Assembly (NCBI GenBank): GCA_002794785.1
Contig: NBBA01000014.1
Span: forward strand, 1,240,001 to 1,304,000
DNA length: 64,000 nt
Reading direction: 5' to 3'
Source: Coniferiporia sulphurascens
Lineage: Eukaryota; Basidiomycota; Agaricomycetes; Hymenochaetales; Hymenochaetaceae
Positions 12,368-24,100 of the stretch are shown in pieces (the stretch's first letter is position 1; every line of letters begins with the position of its first letter). Below the pieces are notes generated by a model, which had not been told where the DNA came from, did no database searches, and saw only the letters and a program-made list of their open reading frames with translations. Position numbers and translations under genes: made by a program.

Positions 12368-14702
12368 AATTTTCGTAGGGCGGCTTGGGCGAAGTAATGC
12401 AATGGTGTGTTGTTTTCATCTAGGTGTGCCACGGCTAGATCTGGGCTTCATGGCCGGCAAGACCCGAAACATTTGAACTCCGATTGTACCTGCTCTGAAT
12501 GCCGAGTCATTCAAGTTCTGCTAAAACTTCGACTTGAAAGATCAAAGCTGTGGACACAGCAAGTCCAAGCTGCGCTGGCCAGATTACAAGACGGTACCAC
12601 CGGAAATACCACGCAAGTCCCTTGTGCCTTTTCTCCGAGACTTGATATCCTTCTCCTTGCTTGCTTCGTGTCTATTGCCTCCTTTTGTCTACATCACAAA
12701 TCTTCGTCGCCAAGCCTAGTATCCGCAGTTGCAACGCCCTACTACCAAGGTCCTGCACCCTCATTTCTCTGGAATTGATGGAACAATACAATGCATTCTT
12801 CGTGTGGAATCCTGTCTGAGTTTGGGGGGCTATTCAAAGCGTTTGCGCTTAGTACTATTTCTGTGGCGAACCCTCGGAAGGCAAATGGCGGAGCCACTCG
12901 TGCCCTTGGAGTCTTGAGGTTTTTGCCTAAGCGCTTCTTCGAATGCTCAGCATGATTTAAAGCGCTAGCGCATCCATTCTAGTGTCCGGCATAAATCTGC
13001 ACCCCCTCTTCATTCCACCCTGTGCGCTCTCGAGGCTTTCTTCTGACCTTCACTTTCCTCCGCCATGGTACGCGTCGTGGCCGTGTCGCATCGCTGAAGC
13101 CGATCTTGCGTGTCTAATACCCGACGATAGACTTCCCCAAACTCAGAGACTCGCAAACCGAAGCTCGACCTGTCCTTAAAGCTCGGTATAACTCGTTCAA
13201 ACAGCAATGTGCGTCTACGATGGCGAATATTCGAACCTGGAATCTAGTACTGAGGCCTCTCACTACACGTGAAAATCCAGTCTTTCTACACAAAACCCGA
13301 AAATAGCCAGAGTCACGAGGGAAGTGCTAACCCTTCTTCTGCAAAGGTACGTGTCCTTCTCAGTCCACGGGTTTGCGGAATCTACGCATCCTGATAAATT
13401 ATGCTCTTTATATAGCTCAGCGAAGAGTCATGGCGAAAGCACGGCGGATCGCCAGAGGTTAGCTGCACGTACCGCTCCCTTTCTCCGTGTGTTCCTCATC
13501 TTACCGTACTTTCCACGTATATTCGACTCTTCATCTAAAACAGCCGTCGCTGAGCTCGGCCAGTACCCTGACAACAGCGCAGAGACTCAGGCGTGGGCTT
13601 TCATTCCTCTCCGTCGTGTCGAGTGCCGCGTCGAGCCCGCGCGAGGAAATACTGGAGGTGCGTTTTATTTTCTTTTTCTTCACTTCCGGCAGACCGGCGC
13701 TGGCTGACCGAAGGTTCTCGGTTCTCTCAGGAAGATCTTCTTGATTACGACAACTGTGCATGGGTCTGATGCAGCATGGTTTGTATTGTATTGTAGAGCA
13801 TTCGAGAATGTACCGATAGACGACCTGCTGCAGTCTGCGATTGTGATTGCCGCGGATCCGGAACGCCTGGTGTCGGGAGAAACATGGCAGCGTGGTCGCA
13901 CACCATCGCGCATCCATGCACCGGAAGCGTATTCCCTCCCCTTTCTTCTTGAGAAGCCCGGATATAGCTTTGCGAGCTTCGTTTGTACGATATGCTTACT
14001 CCCGATACATCACCGGGTTTGGAATTCGAGCGATATTTGTCCGACAATGTGGGCTACTACAGCAGTTGCTGCGGTGGACCGTAGGCAGGAGTGAAAGATC
14101 GCGAATCCGGGTCCGAGTTTCTGAAGTCGTGCGTGGAGGCTTCAGTTGATTATGGCCCCTGAGACACGGATGTGCACATTTCCGATCAGTGAATGCCGTT
14201 ACCTTATAGCCGCCGACTGCTTTTGCAAATTCAGACGCGTTCGCCTTCACTTCATTATCAGGCACACAAAAAACCACCGGGAAAACATCATTTTTAACAA
14301 TACTTCTGAATCAATTTTACACCGAGGGCAGCTACACATGCCCCCCTGAACTGTGTACACTCTGCACATACACAGCGTCTATATTCTAAGCAAATCGCAA
14401 GTCTAGATCCTGAAACAAGCGGGGAAAAAAAGGAGGGACAAAACAAAGCAAGCTGGACAAAAAAAAAACAGAGCAGAACCCAAAACAACCTGAGACAAAC
14501 ATATCCCGTATACCCACAAGAATGCAGCGACAAAACAAGGGAAAACCGGAAAAAAGAGGGTGCATAAAGTGAGGCCCATGGCGAGACTCGCCGTTTGATA
14601 AAAATAGCTGGAAGAAAGCGGAGAGAGTGCGGTGTGGAGTTGACTAAAACAATGCAAGGGGAACCTAAAGGGACAGTGGACCTGGTCATTGGTATGGAGG
14701 GC
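12368..14702. other. Long region without a supportable gene
   Basis: Several open frames of 60-130 codons overlap on both strands, but none shows a family motif or joins to a neighbour through plausible introns. The most protein-like piece is around 13795-13930 on the plus strand (FENVPIDDLLQSAIVIAADPERL); I could not extend it. A fast-evolving or decayed gene is possible. Pyrimidine-rich and A-rich runs occur at 14390-14480. Confidence 0.35.
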
Positions 14703-15679
14703 TCAAAACACGTTGGGGAGGATTTCGTCCCGGATAACGTCTGGCTTGTTAGCGGGAGCAGTTGCGCGCTCGCGCTCACGAGAATAGACAAGAATATTCT
14801 AAATGGCAGATGGATTAGTTAACTGTCTCCCTTTTACGCGCTAAGAAGGGGATGACATACGCTAGGGGCAGAACTCTTGATCCTGGGTGTCTCCTCACTT
14901 TCGGCAACATTAGTTTCGAAAGTCTGGATCGCTCCCAATCCGAACAGGCCGGCAAGCGCCGCAACCCACGCAGTGGACTTTGAGCGCCTCTGTGTAAGAA
15001 TAGCCAAGCTTGTCAGCCCCATTATTCGACCCCAAAACAGAGTGGGAAAGCCAACCTCGGTCTTTTTCACTCCGGCAGGCGCCCGCCGGCGGGGACGGGC
15101 CGGACCGACGAACACTTCGGGCGCCTGAGGCTCGTACGCGACCGCACCTGGAAGAGGCGGCGGCGGGGCGGTAGATGCGGAGCGACGATGGCGCGAGGAT
15201 GTGAATGGGCGATGACGGGGGCGCGCAGGACCGTCGAAAACATGCACGTGCGTTGAGGGGAGCGTCGGGTGCCCGAGTTGCTGTGATGAGGCTCGCGTGA
15301 ACAGTCCGCGTGAGTGTTGAGGCGCCTGAGGCGCGCTGGTGTGTGTATAGGAAGGGTATGAAGGAGTGGACGGGGGTGGGGCGCGCGGGCGGAAGTGCGA
15401 CGGACGATAGGCCCGCGGGCGGATGGCGGAGGTACCGACGTCTGCATCTTCGAAGAGCATACGCGGTGGAGCATCAAAGATATCAAAAATTTCTGGGACA
15501 TCCCTGGAGAGGGAGGACGCCGCCCTCGCCGCTCCAGACATCGCTCCAGAGGAGTTGTGGAGAGAAGTGAGGGGAGAACGAGTGGATACTAGCGCCGGTC
15601 GTGCACGACCCAAGCCATGCGCGGCCTTGCTTACAACGTGTTGTCCTTGGTGGATCATGTTGTGCAGATCGCTGACCAC
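14703..15679 (-). CDS. Proline/arginine-rich protein with a hydrophobic C-terminal segment
   Basis: No family recognised. Exon 1 (14861-15679) encodes a Met-initiated, low-complexity, Pro/Ala/Arg/Ser-rich chain with repeated PARPRxR motifs (GPARPRHRPF, GPARPRRRAP). A hydrophobic pair of segments follows (TLFWGRIMGLTSLAIL and AWVAALAGLFGLGAI, about residues 215-252), suggesting membrane association. A 62-nt intron (14799-14860) with a good branch point (CTAAT) leads to a 96-nt second exon encoding ERERATAPANKPDVIRD and a stop at 14703. The total is about 304 residues. The intron is preferred to reading on because the second exon stays open and looks like a conserved polar tail. A mitochondrial or ER location is possible because the N-terminus is amphipathic and basic; this is a guess. 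Confidence 0.6.
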
Positions 15680-17430
15680 ACAGTAGGGGAGGGGGGGAAA
15701 GAGAGGGAGAGTAGAGGCAAGGGATCCGCTGGGGAGAATATAGAGAGGGGATGGGAGGGCTTGAAGTTCAAGTATTTATCTGTAGCTAGTCTTGGTTACG
15801 ATTCCCTTCGCGAGACACCGCGGATTCAGACTAAAGTATAGGAAGTTATTGAGAACGCCACAATCTGAGATTATAAACCATAAGGTAAATGATATCATGA
15901 GAGATCGAATAATAAGGGGCGGCCTACGACCCGGACTCGCCTTAATCCGCTTCGTTGGTTACTGGCCCCTAGGACACGGCGTACGCGCGCCTGTCGATAA
16001 CGGCAGGAGAAGTTGCAGCCCAGCCAGCCGAGGCTTTTGCAAAGAGTAATAAAATCAACGGAGAGCGGGAGGCGCTGGAACGTGTAGTGGGTCAATCGAT
16101 CGACCGTTTAACCGCTCCGACGTTACGGTTGATGGTGGCTCTTGGTCTAACATGGATGGATGTCGACAGAAATGGAAGCGGGGATAGGGTGCTGTCGAGA
16201 CGTGGGCCGAATTCTAGGCAGTGCTCGTGTGTACGAGGGTTCCAAGAACTATAGGCTTGGGAGATACAGGATCCGCAGAGACAAGGAAGATGACTGAGAT
16301 CAGGTTCGAAGAAAAGCGCGCGACCGTTGCGTACGACTCGACCGCGGCTTGGCCATGTCTGGTAGTCAAAGGCGCCCTCACGGGGACACGTAGTAAAGTC
16401 TATGTTTTATGTCCTCGCACAACGGAGGGATTAGAAATTAGGGAAAGTCGTGCTGCATATGTTGCAATCATCACGCACCTTGGCCCGCTCAAAACCCGCC
16501 CCTGCCACACGTCTTGGACTACTTGGCTTAATTCCACAAGGTCCAGCTACACAAATGGCAACATGAAGCCAAGACACTCTAATGAGGTTCGGGAGCGAGC
16601 GAAAGTATGATTAAGGCCGCATGTTTCATTGTTAACGGCCTTTATCACCCTGCTAGGAGCTGTACGCTAGTAGATACAGACAGCGAGCACCTTGCTTTAT
16701 CGACGTGTACAGCGTTGTTGCACGGGGAGCCGATGTAGCAAAGCAAGATTTTGCCGAGGTCTTCAGCCTTTACTTGGCCGAGGGACAGACACGAGAAGCT
16801 GACTTACAAGCAGCGTTTACTATATCGGCAAGGAAGAAGCGACGCCACAGGACACAGAAATCAGAGAAGAGAAGAAAACGCAAAATGAAAATAGACAATC
16901 CGTGCCGCAGTGCTGCGGCATTGCAAGCGCGCGCACGGACGGGTACGACAACCGAGGCTATAGGGCGGGCGGAAGGGGCGGAACCGCGCCTTAAAACCGA
17001 GGATTGACGCGGCATGACAGGAGACAAGCGCGATTATTCCCATATCTGGCGCGGGATCATGATCGTTAGCAAATCCTCCATTACGCGAGACGCAGCTCGC
17101 ATGCTCCCGACGCTGGTACGGCGGCATTTTCCGTATCCGTCCTCGTCGTATTCGGGCCCCCAAGAGGCGCTAGTAAAACCCCAAGGGTCGAAGGATCCAG
17201 GAACGAAGCTGCCCAGAGATTACCTCCTCAGCCGCAAGAAGAGAACTTTACGACCAACTTCCGGGTCTACCCTATATGAAATTCTGTAACCAAGAGAATG
17301 CCGCGCACGAGGAACGCGGTATGCTTTCCCCCGAGTGGCAAGGTCGCTCAAGCCGCCGATGGAAGCCTTCAGCCTTTTACTCAGTTTTCTGACAAATCGG
17401 TGAAAACCCACCAGCGACCTGTTTGTCATT
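15680..17430. other. Intergenic, no gene recognised
   Basis: Short overlapping frames only. A lysine/arginine-rich frame at 16705-17007 on the plus strand is purine-run driven and not convincing. It contains the upstream region of the minus-strand protein ending at 15679; GGGAGAGG-type purine runs lie at 15688-15750. Confidence 0.45.
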
Positions 17431-19752
17431 TTAGTACTTCTCTGCCTTAGCAGTGCCGGGTCCGCAGTCGTCGCGACCGACAGTAACCAGGTCGTCTGAA
17501 CCCTGAGACCCGTCCTCATTCGACTCTCGAGCCGAGTCACATTTCGTAGATTCCGTATCATCGTCCTTCGCCGTACATTCTGTCTCGCTCTTGTCCCCGT
17601 CGTAATCCTCCTCAACGACGAACGGCCAATCTCCTGGATCCGTCAAGCCCGCCGACACCTCTTCAATCCACTCCCAGGGATGTCTTCGCGGTCCTTTTCC
17701 TTCCAACTGCTTCTCCGCGATACGCATACGTCGGAGCACCTCGTCCACTTCGTCAAAACACGGCTCTAACGCCCGCCCACTTTCATCTACTGCCGACGAG
17801 CGGCGCGGCGCGTGTGCGGCCACGTCTTTCAGTTTCCCGTTCGGGTCCTTCAGCGCAGGTGGGTTGACGAAGACGCCATCCAACAAAGGCGCAAGCGCAA
17901 TACGTACGCGGATGGTCCCGCGCAGTACGTCCACGCAGATCACCGACGGCAGCTCCAGAGCGAAGAACCCGCGTGCGTTGAGGTGCTCGACGACTAGAAG
18001 CACGCGCGTCGCCTGCTCCGCAATACCCGAGTGGCCAGGTGAGCCCGGGCCCGTTCCATTTTCCACGTTGGGATCGGTAAGATCCTTCGCGTGGAAAAGC
18101 TTGAGTACCGGCGGGTAGTGTGTGTAATCGGTTGTGACGGCGAGCTTGGAAATGTGGGTGCCAGGGAACTTCTGGGCTGCAAGACGCTTGAGACTCGCAG
18201 CGTGCCTTCGGACGTCCGTTAGCGCGAGCACACGTAGGAAAGCATGTTCGTCTGAGTTGAGCACGATGTCGTCTTGATTGGATAAAAGCGTTTCCATTAG
18301 GAAAACGTCCCGCAGAGCTCTGAGAGCATCGAGTAAGTTACTCACCACTATCTTGGAGTCTTTTGACATCTAAGGCGTTTGACGAGCACTGCTCTCTATG
18401 GCCTGTCTTCCACGATGATGTTTGGCACCGTTTTGAGCAATAAAGGGAGAACATGCATCCCGCGCATCGCTTTATGTCGCCTCTGCGGAACCTCTTTGTG
18501 CACTAGAATGAATGAAACTATTGGTTATGACACGAATAAGCAAAACAAAACAGAAAGGGGCTCCCACCTGGTCGCATTTCAGATGGCTGCCCCGGAGTAA
18601 GCCAAGGTTATATAGCTTCTTCAGTGCGGCCCTCTCAAGTATGATCCTTGAGAGCGAGTTCCATTCCTTCTTCAGAGGACCCCGCGTGATCTTTTTCTGC
18701 ACATAGTCGGGACGGATCCTCTTCATGATTTGAATGGATGCGGTAAGCATCGAGTGAAAAACGAGACTCAGGGACAAATCATCTTTGATGGTATCGAGGA
18801 TATTATCGTTCAAGCCGTCACTGAGCAGCGGGATGATCGGCCCGCCGTCAATGATGGCCTGCAGCAGCCCGGCTTTGACGGCCTGCAGAAGCTGTGCGTA
18901 GGTAAAGGCCTGCCGCATGAACACGCCGAGGTAGTTGACGACGACAACACGCGTGTCGCCCTGCTCTTTGCTGTACCTGATCATCCGCGCGGCCGCCTTC
19001 GAGACGCGGCCGACCCAGTGCGGGTGGTTTTGTAAAACGTCGAGAACGCGGCTCTCGGCGAGTGTCGCTGTCATGTTTACGACGGAGTTGAACGTCGGAA
19101 CAGGTATGGGGTCCGGGAGTCGCAGACGGCGGAACATGGCGTTCGCAACGCGCTCCGCGTCTCCATCCGCCGCGCGCAGGAGGCAGTCGCTCATCAGACC
19201 CAGCGGGGCATGCGCATCATGCGTGCAGTCATTCAGCAGCCGCGCAACGACGAGGTTCAGCCCGGGGACGCGCTCCCAGCTGTACAGGAGCCAGATGTGC
19301 GCGACGAGGTCGAACGCCATCGTTCTGGTCTCCGCAGGCATGCGCGAGAGGAACGCCGCGAGCCCCAGGGTGGACCACATGAAGAGGCCGACGTGCCGCA
19401 GCGCGATGGGTGTGGTGATATGTTCGGAGACGCCGTCTATGATGCCGGCGTGTCGGGGCGAGTAGCCCGGGAGGACTCGGTCGTCGTACAGGTAGCGGAC
19501 CCACGGGAGCAGCTTACCCCAGTAACGCAACAGCACCGTCACTATCGCCCCGGTCCCGGAGACCCGCAGGTGGTCGCACAAGCTCCCGACTCCAATTATA
19601 AGCGCGGTAGCCATCTGGCGTGCAGTTGCAACCCGCACGGCGTCGAGCGCGGGATCGAGCACATCCTCGAGCTCAGGCAGGTCCTTGCACAGGCCGTTCA
19701 GTATGTTCGCCTTCATCTGACGCCGGACCTTCATAATTCCCACCGACAGCAT
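17431..19752 (-). CDS. MYND-type zinc finger protein
   Basis: Three exons (18568-19752, 18346-18502, 17431-18272) splice in phase to about 727 residues. The long N-terminal region is helical and resembles the armadillo-like part of agaricomycete MYND proteins (HVGLFMWSTLGLAAFLSRM, LLRAADGDAERVANAMFRRL). The MYND finger straddles the first intron. KCDQ ends exon 1, and exon 2 supplies the partner Cys, then CAGC, YCSKRCQ, TGHREQC: eight Cys/His ligands in the expected spacing. After the finger comes a variable ~280-residue C-terminal region with a highly acidic, Ser-rich tail. MYND fingers bind short proline-containing peptides, so a scaffold or regulatory role is likely, with no catalytic domain visible. 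The second intron (18273-18345) is the least certain; it was picked because it has a CTAAT branch point and keeps phase. Confidence 0.75.
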
Positions 19753-20828
19753 AACGGTGTGCGGTAGGGATCCCTGCTTCGCCAGCGTAGATGCCTATGC
19801 AGGAGTGAATGATACATGCGTGAACAACGCGCCCCATCATGGGTGATGCCAGAGATATAGCACTGTAGCGTACCCTCAGTGGGTTGCTTATTAGTTGCAA
19901 CTGCCCATCGCGCCCGGTGCCCCGAAGGCAGTCGAAAAGATGCATGTCCATGGGTCCTTAGTGCGTCCGTAGCGGTAGCATGTGGTGACTTGTTAAGCGA
20001 GAGAGTTTCCTCAGCAAGCGCCCACGCCTCGCGCACCAGGCGCACAAATCAAATCACGTGGCGGGTCGCGTCGGAACTATAAAGTTCTGCTAATGTTTTT
20101 TATTTACACTGAACTTAAATACAAGCGGTGTAGCAGATCAAACCCACTCATCAACGATTTCCCAGATACAGTATGTTGAAGTTCGAGCTCGATGCCGAGA
20201 CGGCCTCGGAGTTTTGAAATCTTTTTTTCGTAGATTTTTCACTGCACATGTACTGTATGCGCGCTCAGTTTCCCTCGCGCGATTCAAGTTAATATTATCC
20301 ACTGGTTACATGACTATATTCTCGGATATGGAGTGCATTCGCTCGCGCCACGAATTGCTGAATTCCACCACTTTTTAGCAGGACTCAGGCTCGGGGTCTA
20401 AAGAGCACTACTAGTATGGCATCTGAGTCATTCCGTGACGGAAAGGCGCCTCTGCCTCAAACATTTGTTGTGCCAATATTACACTAACGCAAAACACCTC
20501 AGATTTTTTTTTGCAGGAAGCATGAAAATACATGTACATGTACTGTATGTTTGATCTGCAGCCTGAGCCTGGCCCTGAGCAAGAGCAAAATGCTGAAACT
20601 TTGCAATAACAATGGGAGTCATACGATAGTGACATTCATCACGAAATTCAACAAATCCTGATATATGCCTTTAGGGTTGACAAGCTTCAAGCAAACCTTG
20701 TGACATGTTGTCAGTAATTATATGTATATATAAGGCTATATAATTCTTGTGATTTAACAGTGTGACAGGTTGTAAGGCTTGTGGACCCTTGTAAAGGCAA
20801 TGCAGGAGCTGCTCGTGTAATATAGTCT
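19753..20828. other. Repeat-rich intergenic DNA upstream of the copia element
   Basis: No gene. It includes a copy of a dispersed repeat (20168-20366) and, from about 20690 to 20828, one unit of the ~100-bp tandem repeat into which the copia element inserted (see 26268-26430). Confidence 0.5.
20168..20366 (+). repeat. Dispersed repeat, copy 1
   Basis: This shares an ordered series of matches with 45379-45527: TTGAAG(C/T)TCGA, TATGCGCGCTC, CTACTGGTTA/CCACTGGTTA, and a 3' block GTGCATTCGC..GCGCC.CGAATTGCTGAA. Both copies are interrupted by indels, so it is an old, non-autonomous family with no coding capacity. Confidence 0.5.
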
Positions 20829-21087
20829 TATTAAATAAATAAATATAACGAACGATATAAATATAGTACGTGGTCATATGAACAACCACCTTACTAAGTG
20901 AACGATAACGCAACGATAACGCCATACGATAAGAGCTAGTTAGTTTTAGTAGTACTAGCCCACGGAACATGTATATAAGGGGAGCTGGTCTCGCCCTAGT
21001 AATACATCGGTTTACGCTGATAACCCACCTTGCCTGAACTTCACCACTGCACCTCATCGTCTACCACAACGTGCGTAGATTTTAAGA
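20829..21087 (+). repeat. 5' LTR of copia element
   Basis: 259 bp, starting TATTAAATAAAT and ending TTTTAAGA. It contains a TATA box (TATATAAG, 20972-20979) that would drive the genomic transcript. It differs from the 3' LTR at two positions, both C/T or G/A at a CpG. Confidence 0.95.
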
Positions 21088-21098
21088 GGTTATGAGCC
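21088..21098 (+). promoter_or_regulatory. Primer-binding site, initiator tRNA-Met half-molecule type
   Basis: GGTTATGAGCC directly follows the LTR. It is complementary to the anticodon stem-loop of initiator tRNA-Met (GGCUCAUAACC, containing CAU), not to a tRNA 3' end. Drosophila copia and yeast Ty5 use such a site, primed by a cleaved tRNA half. Confidence 0.8.
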
Positions 21099-21156
21099 TT
21101 GACTCTACAACTAACGAAACGATTAACAAACTTATAAATCCTCATATAACGAAATC

Positions 21157-24100
21157 ATGTCTGACGGACAGAAACCAAACACTCGTGAGCAAACACGTTT
21201 GCAAAAATTATCACAATTACGAATCAATGCTAACGAATTAAAAATAACGTACACACAGTCATCAACGATCGAAGAACTCGAAGAAAAAATTCAAAAAGCT
21301 AAAGATAGCAAAAGGTTAGTTGACCTAATACTTCAATGCAACCTAAGACAAATACCTATTAACGGAACAGAGCAACAAATAACAGACCGAATAAACAGGT
21401 ATGATAATTCTACCAAAAACGAAAAATCAAAAATAAGAACTGATTATAAACTAGAATTAACAAATCACGCTAAAGATCTAGGAATATCAGATCAAGGAAA
21501 ATCATCCGAAATCAGATATCGAATAAGTACGTATTTGGGCATATCAGATCCAAATGAAAAAGCTCAATTTAAAATTGATAATCCTTATATTAAGCCAGAA
21601 GAAGAAGAAGAAAAAGAAGACGAAGATAAAAAAGAAGATAACGAAGCAGAAAACACCGGAGAATCCAAAAATAACCCATCACGTGAGCCGTCAGAACCAT
21701 CTGACCCTGACGATTCAGACGCTAACGATACCGAGGAAGATGAACCGAGTATGGCAACTAAACTCGCGGAACTCCAGAAATTCTTCGACGGAATCGAGAA
21801 ACTCGACGGGCACAGAAACTACAAACTCTGGAACTACAGAGTCCGCAGCGCCATCGAGAGTGCAGGTTACGGTAACCTGCTCACTAACTCCCCAGGAACT
21901 GGAGAGGCTGGTATATCAAGCGCTTTATATAACGGCATTATGCGCACTATGCCCGACAAAATACTGGCTTATTATCTTAATTTCTCTAAAGATATTCCAG
22001 CGCTACTCAAAGCGCTTGACGGACGATATAACGTCCAGACAACAATTACAAAGGGCTTTAACGAGGCTGCCCTTTTTGATATCCGAGGTCATGTCAGCCA
22101 TTTCGATGGAACACTCGATAACCTCAGCAATAAATATGAGGAACTAATAGCCCAAGGGGTAAAAGTTTCAGAGTCGACATATATATCGGCTATTACGAGG
22201 GCAACGCCCGAACAATATCAATACGTACTCACACAGAGTGAGCTATATATTAAAACGATTAACGAAACAAATCCAGACAAAGATGAAATTGAACTAACCC
22301 CTCAATTTTTATTAATGGCACTGAGAAACGCCTTTGAGGGGTGGCGTAAAAATCACCAAAGAACAGGAGCGGTGGCTAACCACCTGCCCAAGGACGAGCG
22401 GAACCACCCCTATTTTAGGGGCCGCGGACGCGGTAACAGCCGCAGTGTACAATCACGAGGTCGCGGCTATAGGGGCCGTGGAGGATATATGCGAGGATGA
22501 GGACGAGGGGGATATTCCCCTAATCAACAATCTAACGTCATTAAGTGCTATAACTGTAACAAACTAGGGCACTTTAGTCGAGACTGCTGGGCGCCAAAAA
22601 CGGAATGGACGAAGGCAGCTCAGAAGAAAAAAGAGGACGCGAACGACGACAAAGGAAAAGGGAAGGAAACGGGTGCGTCAGCGGCACCGACATCGACTGG
22701 GGCAAGTGCGGCCCAGGCTAAACATACCGCAGCAGCAGCAGCAACAAACATTGCATCGAACTCTCGAATCGAACTAAGCGCCGTAATCGGCCAAGGCGAA
22801 ATTGGCGCCTTTATAACCGAAGTCGACGATAACGATTTCGACATGGGAGAATTCCCAATTTACTCATACAATGACTTCCTTGACAAAATAGGAAATTACG
22901 ACAGCGCCATGGAAGACGTGGATGATAACAATTTAAACGTAAGCATTAACGCTATAATAACAGAAAAATTTGCTAACAATATTTATTCCTCAATGGATAT
23001 AATTGATACTGGTGCAACAATACATCTAACACCATATTTAAATCGACTACGAAATACATATAAAACCGACATGATCACGATAACGGCCGCAAACAAAACA
23101 ACGTTCATGGCAAATATAGTAGGGGATCTTAAGCTTTACATCCCCAACGGACACTCGGTAAGTGTCATAAAATTATCAAACGTATATTACAATCCTAAAA
23201 TGAATATGACATTAGTCTCTCAAGGACTTCTATGTCAAGACGGCTATGAATTTATTTATAAAACAAATGAATGTACAATAAAGTATCCTAATGGATCTTT
23301 ATGTGGAAAAATTAAAAACACAAATGGATTGTATAGTATATTTAACAATGATGTACAAGCGGCTACAAAAAATGTAACATTATTTGAACTTCACAAAAAA
23401 CTCGGGCATATAAGTTATGCTTACATAAAACGATTATTAAAAGAAGATCAAATTACAAATCAAAAAATATCAAATTACGACGAAACTCAATGCACAATCT
23501 GCATAGAAGCAAATATCAAAAAAATGCAAATTCCAAAATTACGTATTTCAAAATTAGCCGAAAAATTTGGCGATCATATACATATGGACATATGGGGTCC
23601 AGCATCCACACATGCTATAGGAGGATATAAATATCTTCTAACACTTGTAGACGACGCTACAAGATGGATAAAAATGATTTTATTAAAAACAAAAGATGAG
23701 GGTTTAAATGCTTATATGACATGGGCTAATATGCTCAATACACAATTTAATATAAAAATAAAAATATTACAAAGCGATAACGACACAGTGTTTTTAAGTA
23801 AACAATTTACTGAATATTTAGAAAAAAATGGAACGATACGAAAACTGACTGTTCACGATACGCCACAACAAAATGGAGTAGCAGAACGATCACATCAAAC
23901 AATTCTAAATAATACACGAGTAAATCTGCTACAAGCAAAATTACCACCCAGTTTATGGGGAGAAGCTGTAAAATACAGTACTTACGTCTACAATAGAACG
24001 CCAAAAAGCGCTATTGAATTTAAAACACCATATTTTAAACGATACAACGAAAATTATAATATTGATGATTTAAAAGAATTTGGCCAATACTGCATTATAC

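Noticed and set aside
13210..13250. Possible tRNA B-box (GGTTCGAAT on the minus strand)
   Set aside because: The conserved CC after the box is missing and no acceptor stem or A-box can be drawn.
16705..17007. Lys/Arg-rich plus-strand ORF as a nuclear protein
   Set aside because: The composition comes from purine runs, it overlaps a similar-length frame on the other strand, and there is no intron or motif support.
22498..22500. UGA in copia as a programmed gag/pol readthrough site
   Set aside because: It lies inside Gag before the CCHC knuckle, not at a gag/pol border, lacks the usual CAR-YYA-type context, and is one CpG transition from CGA.
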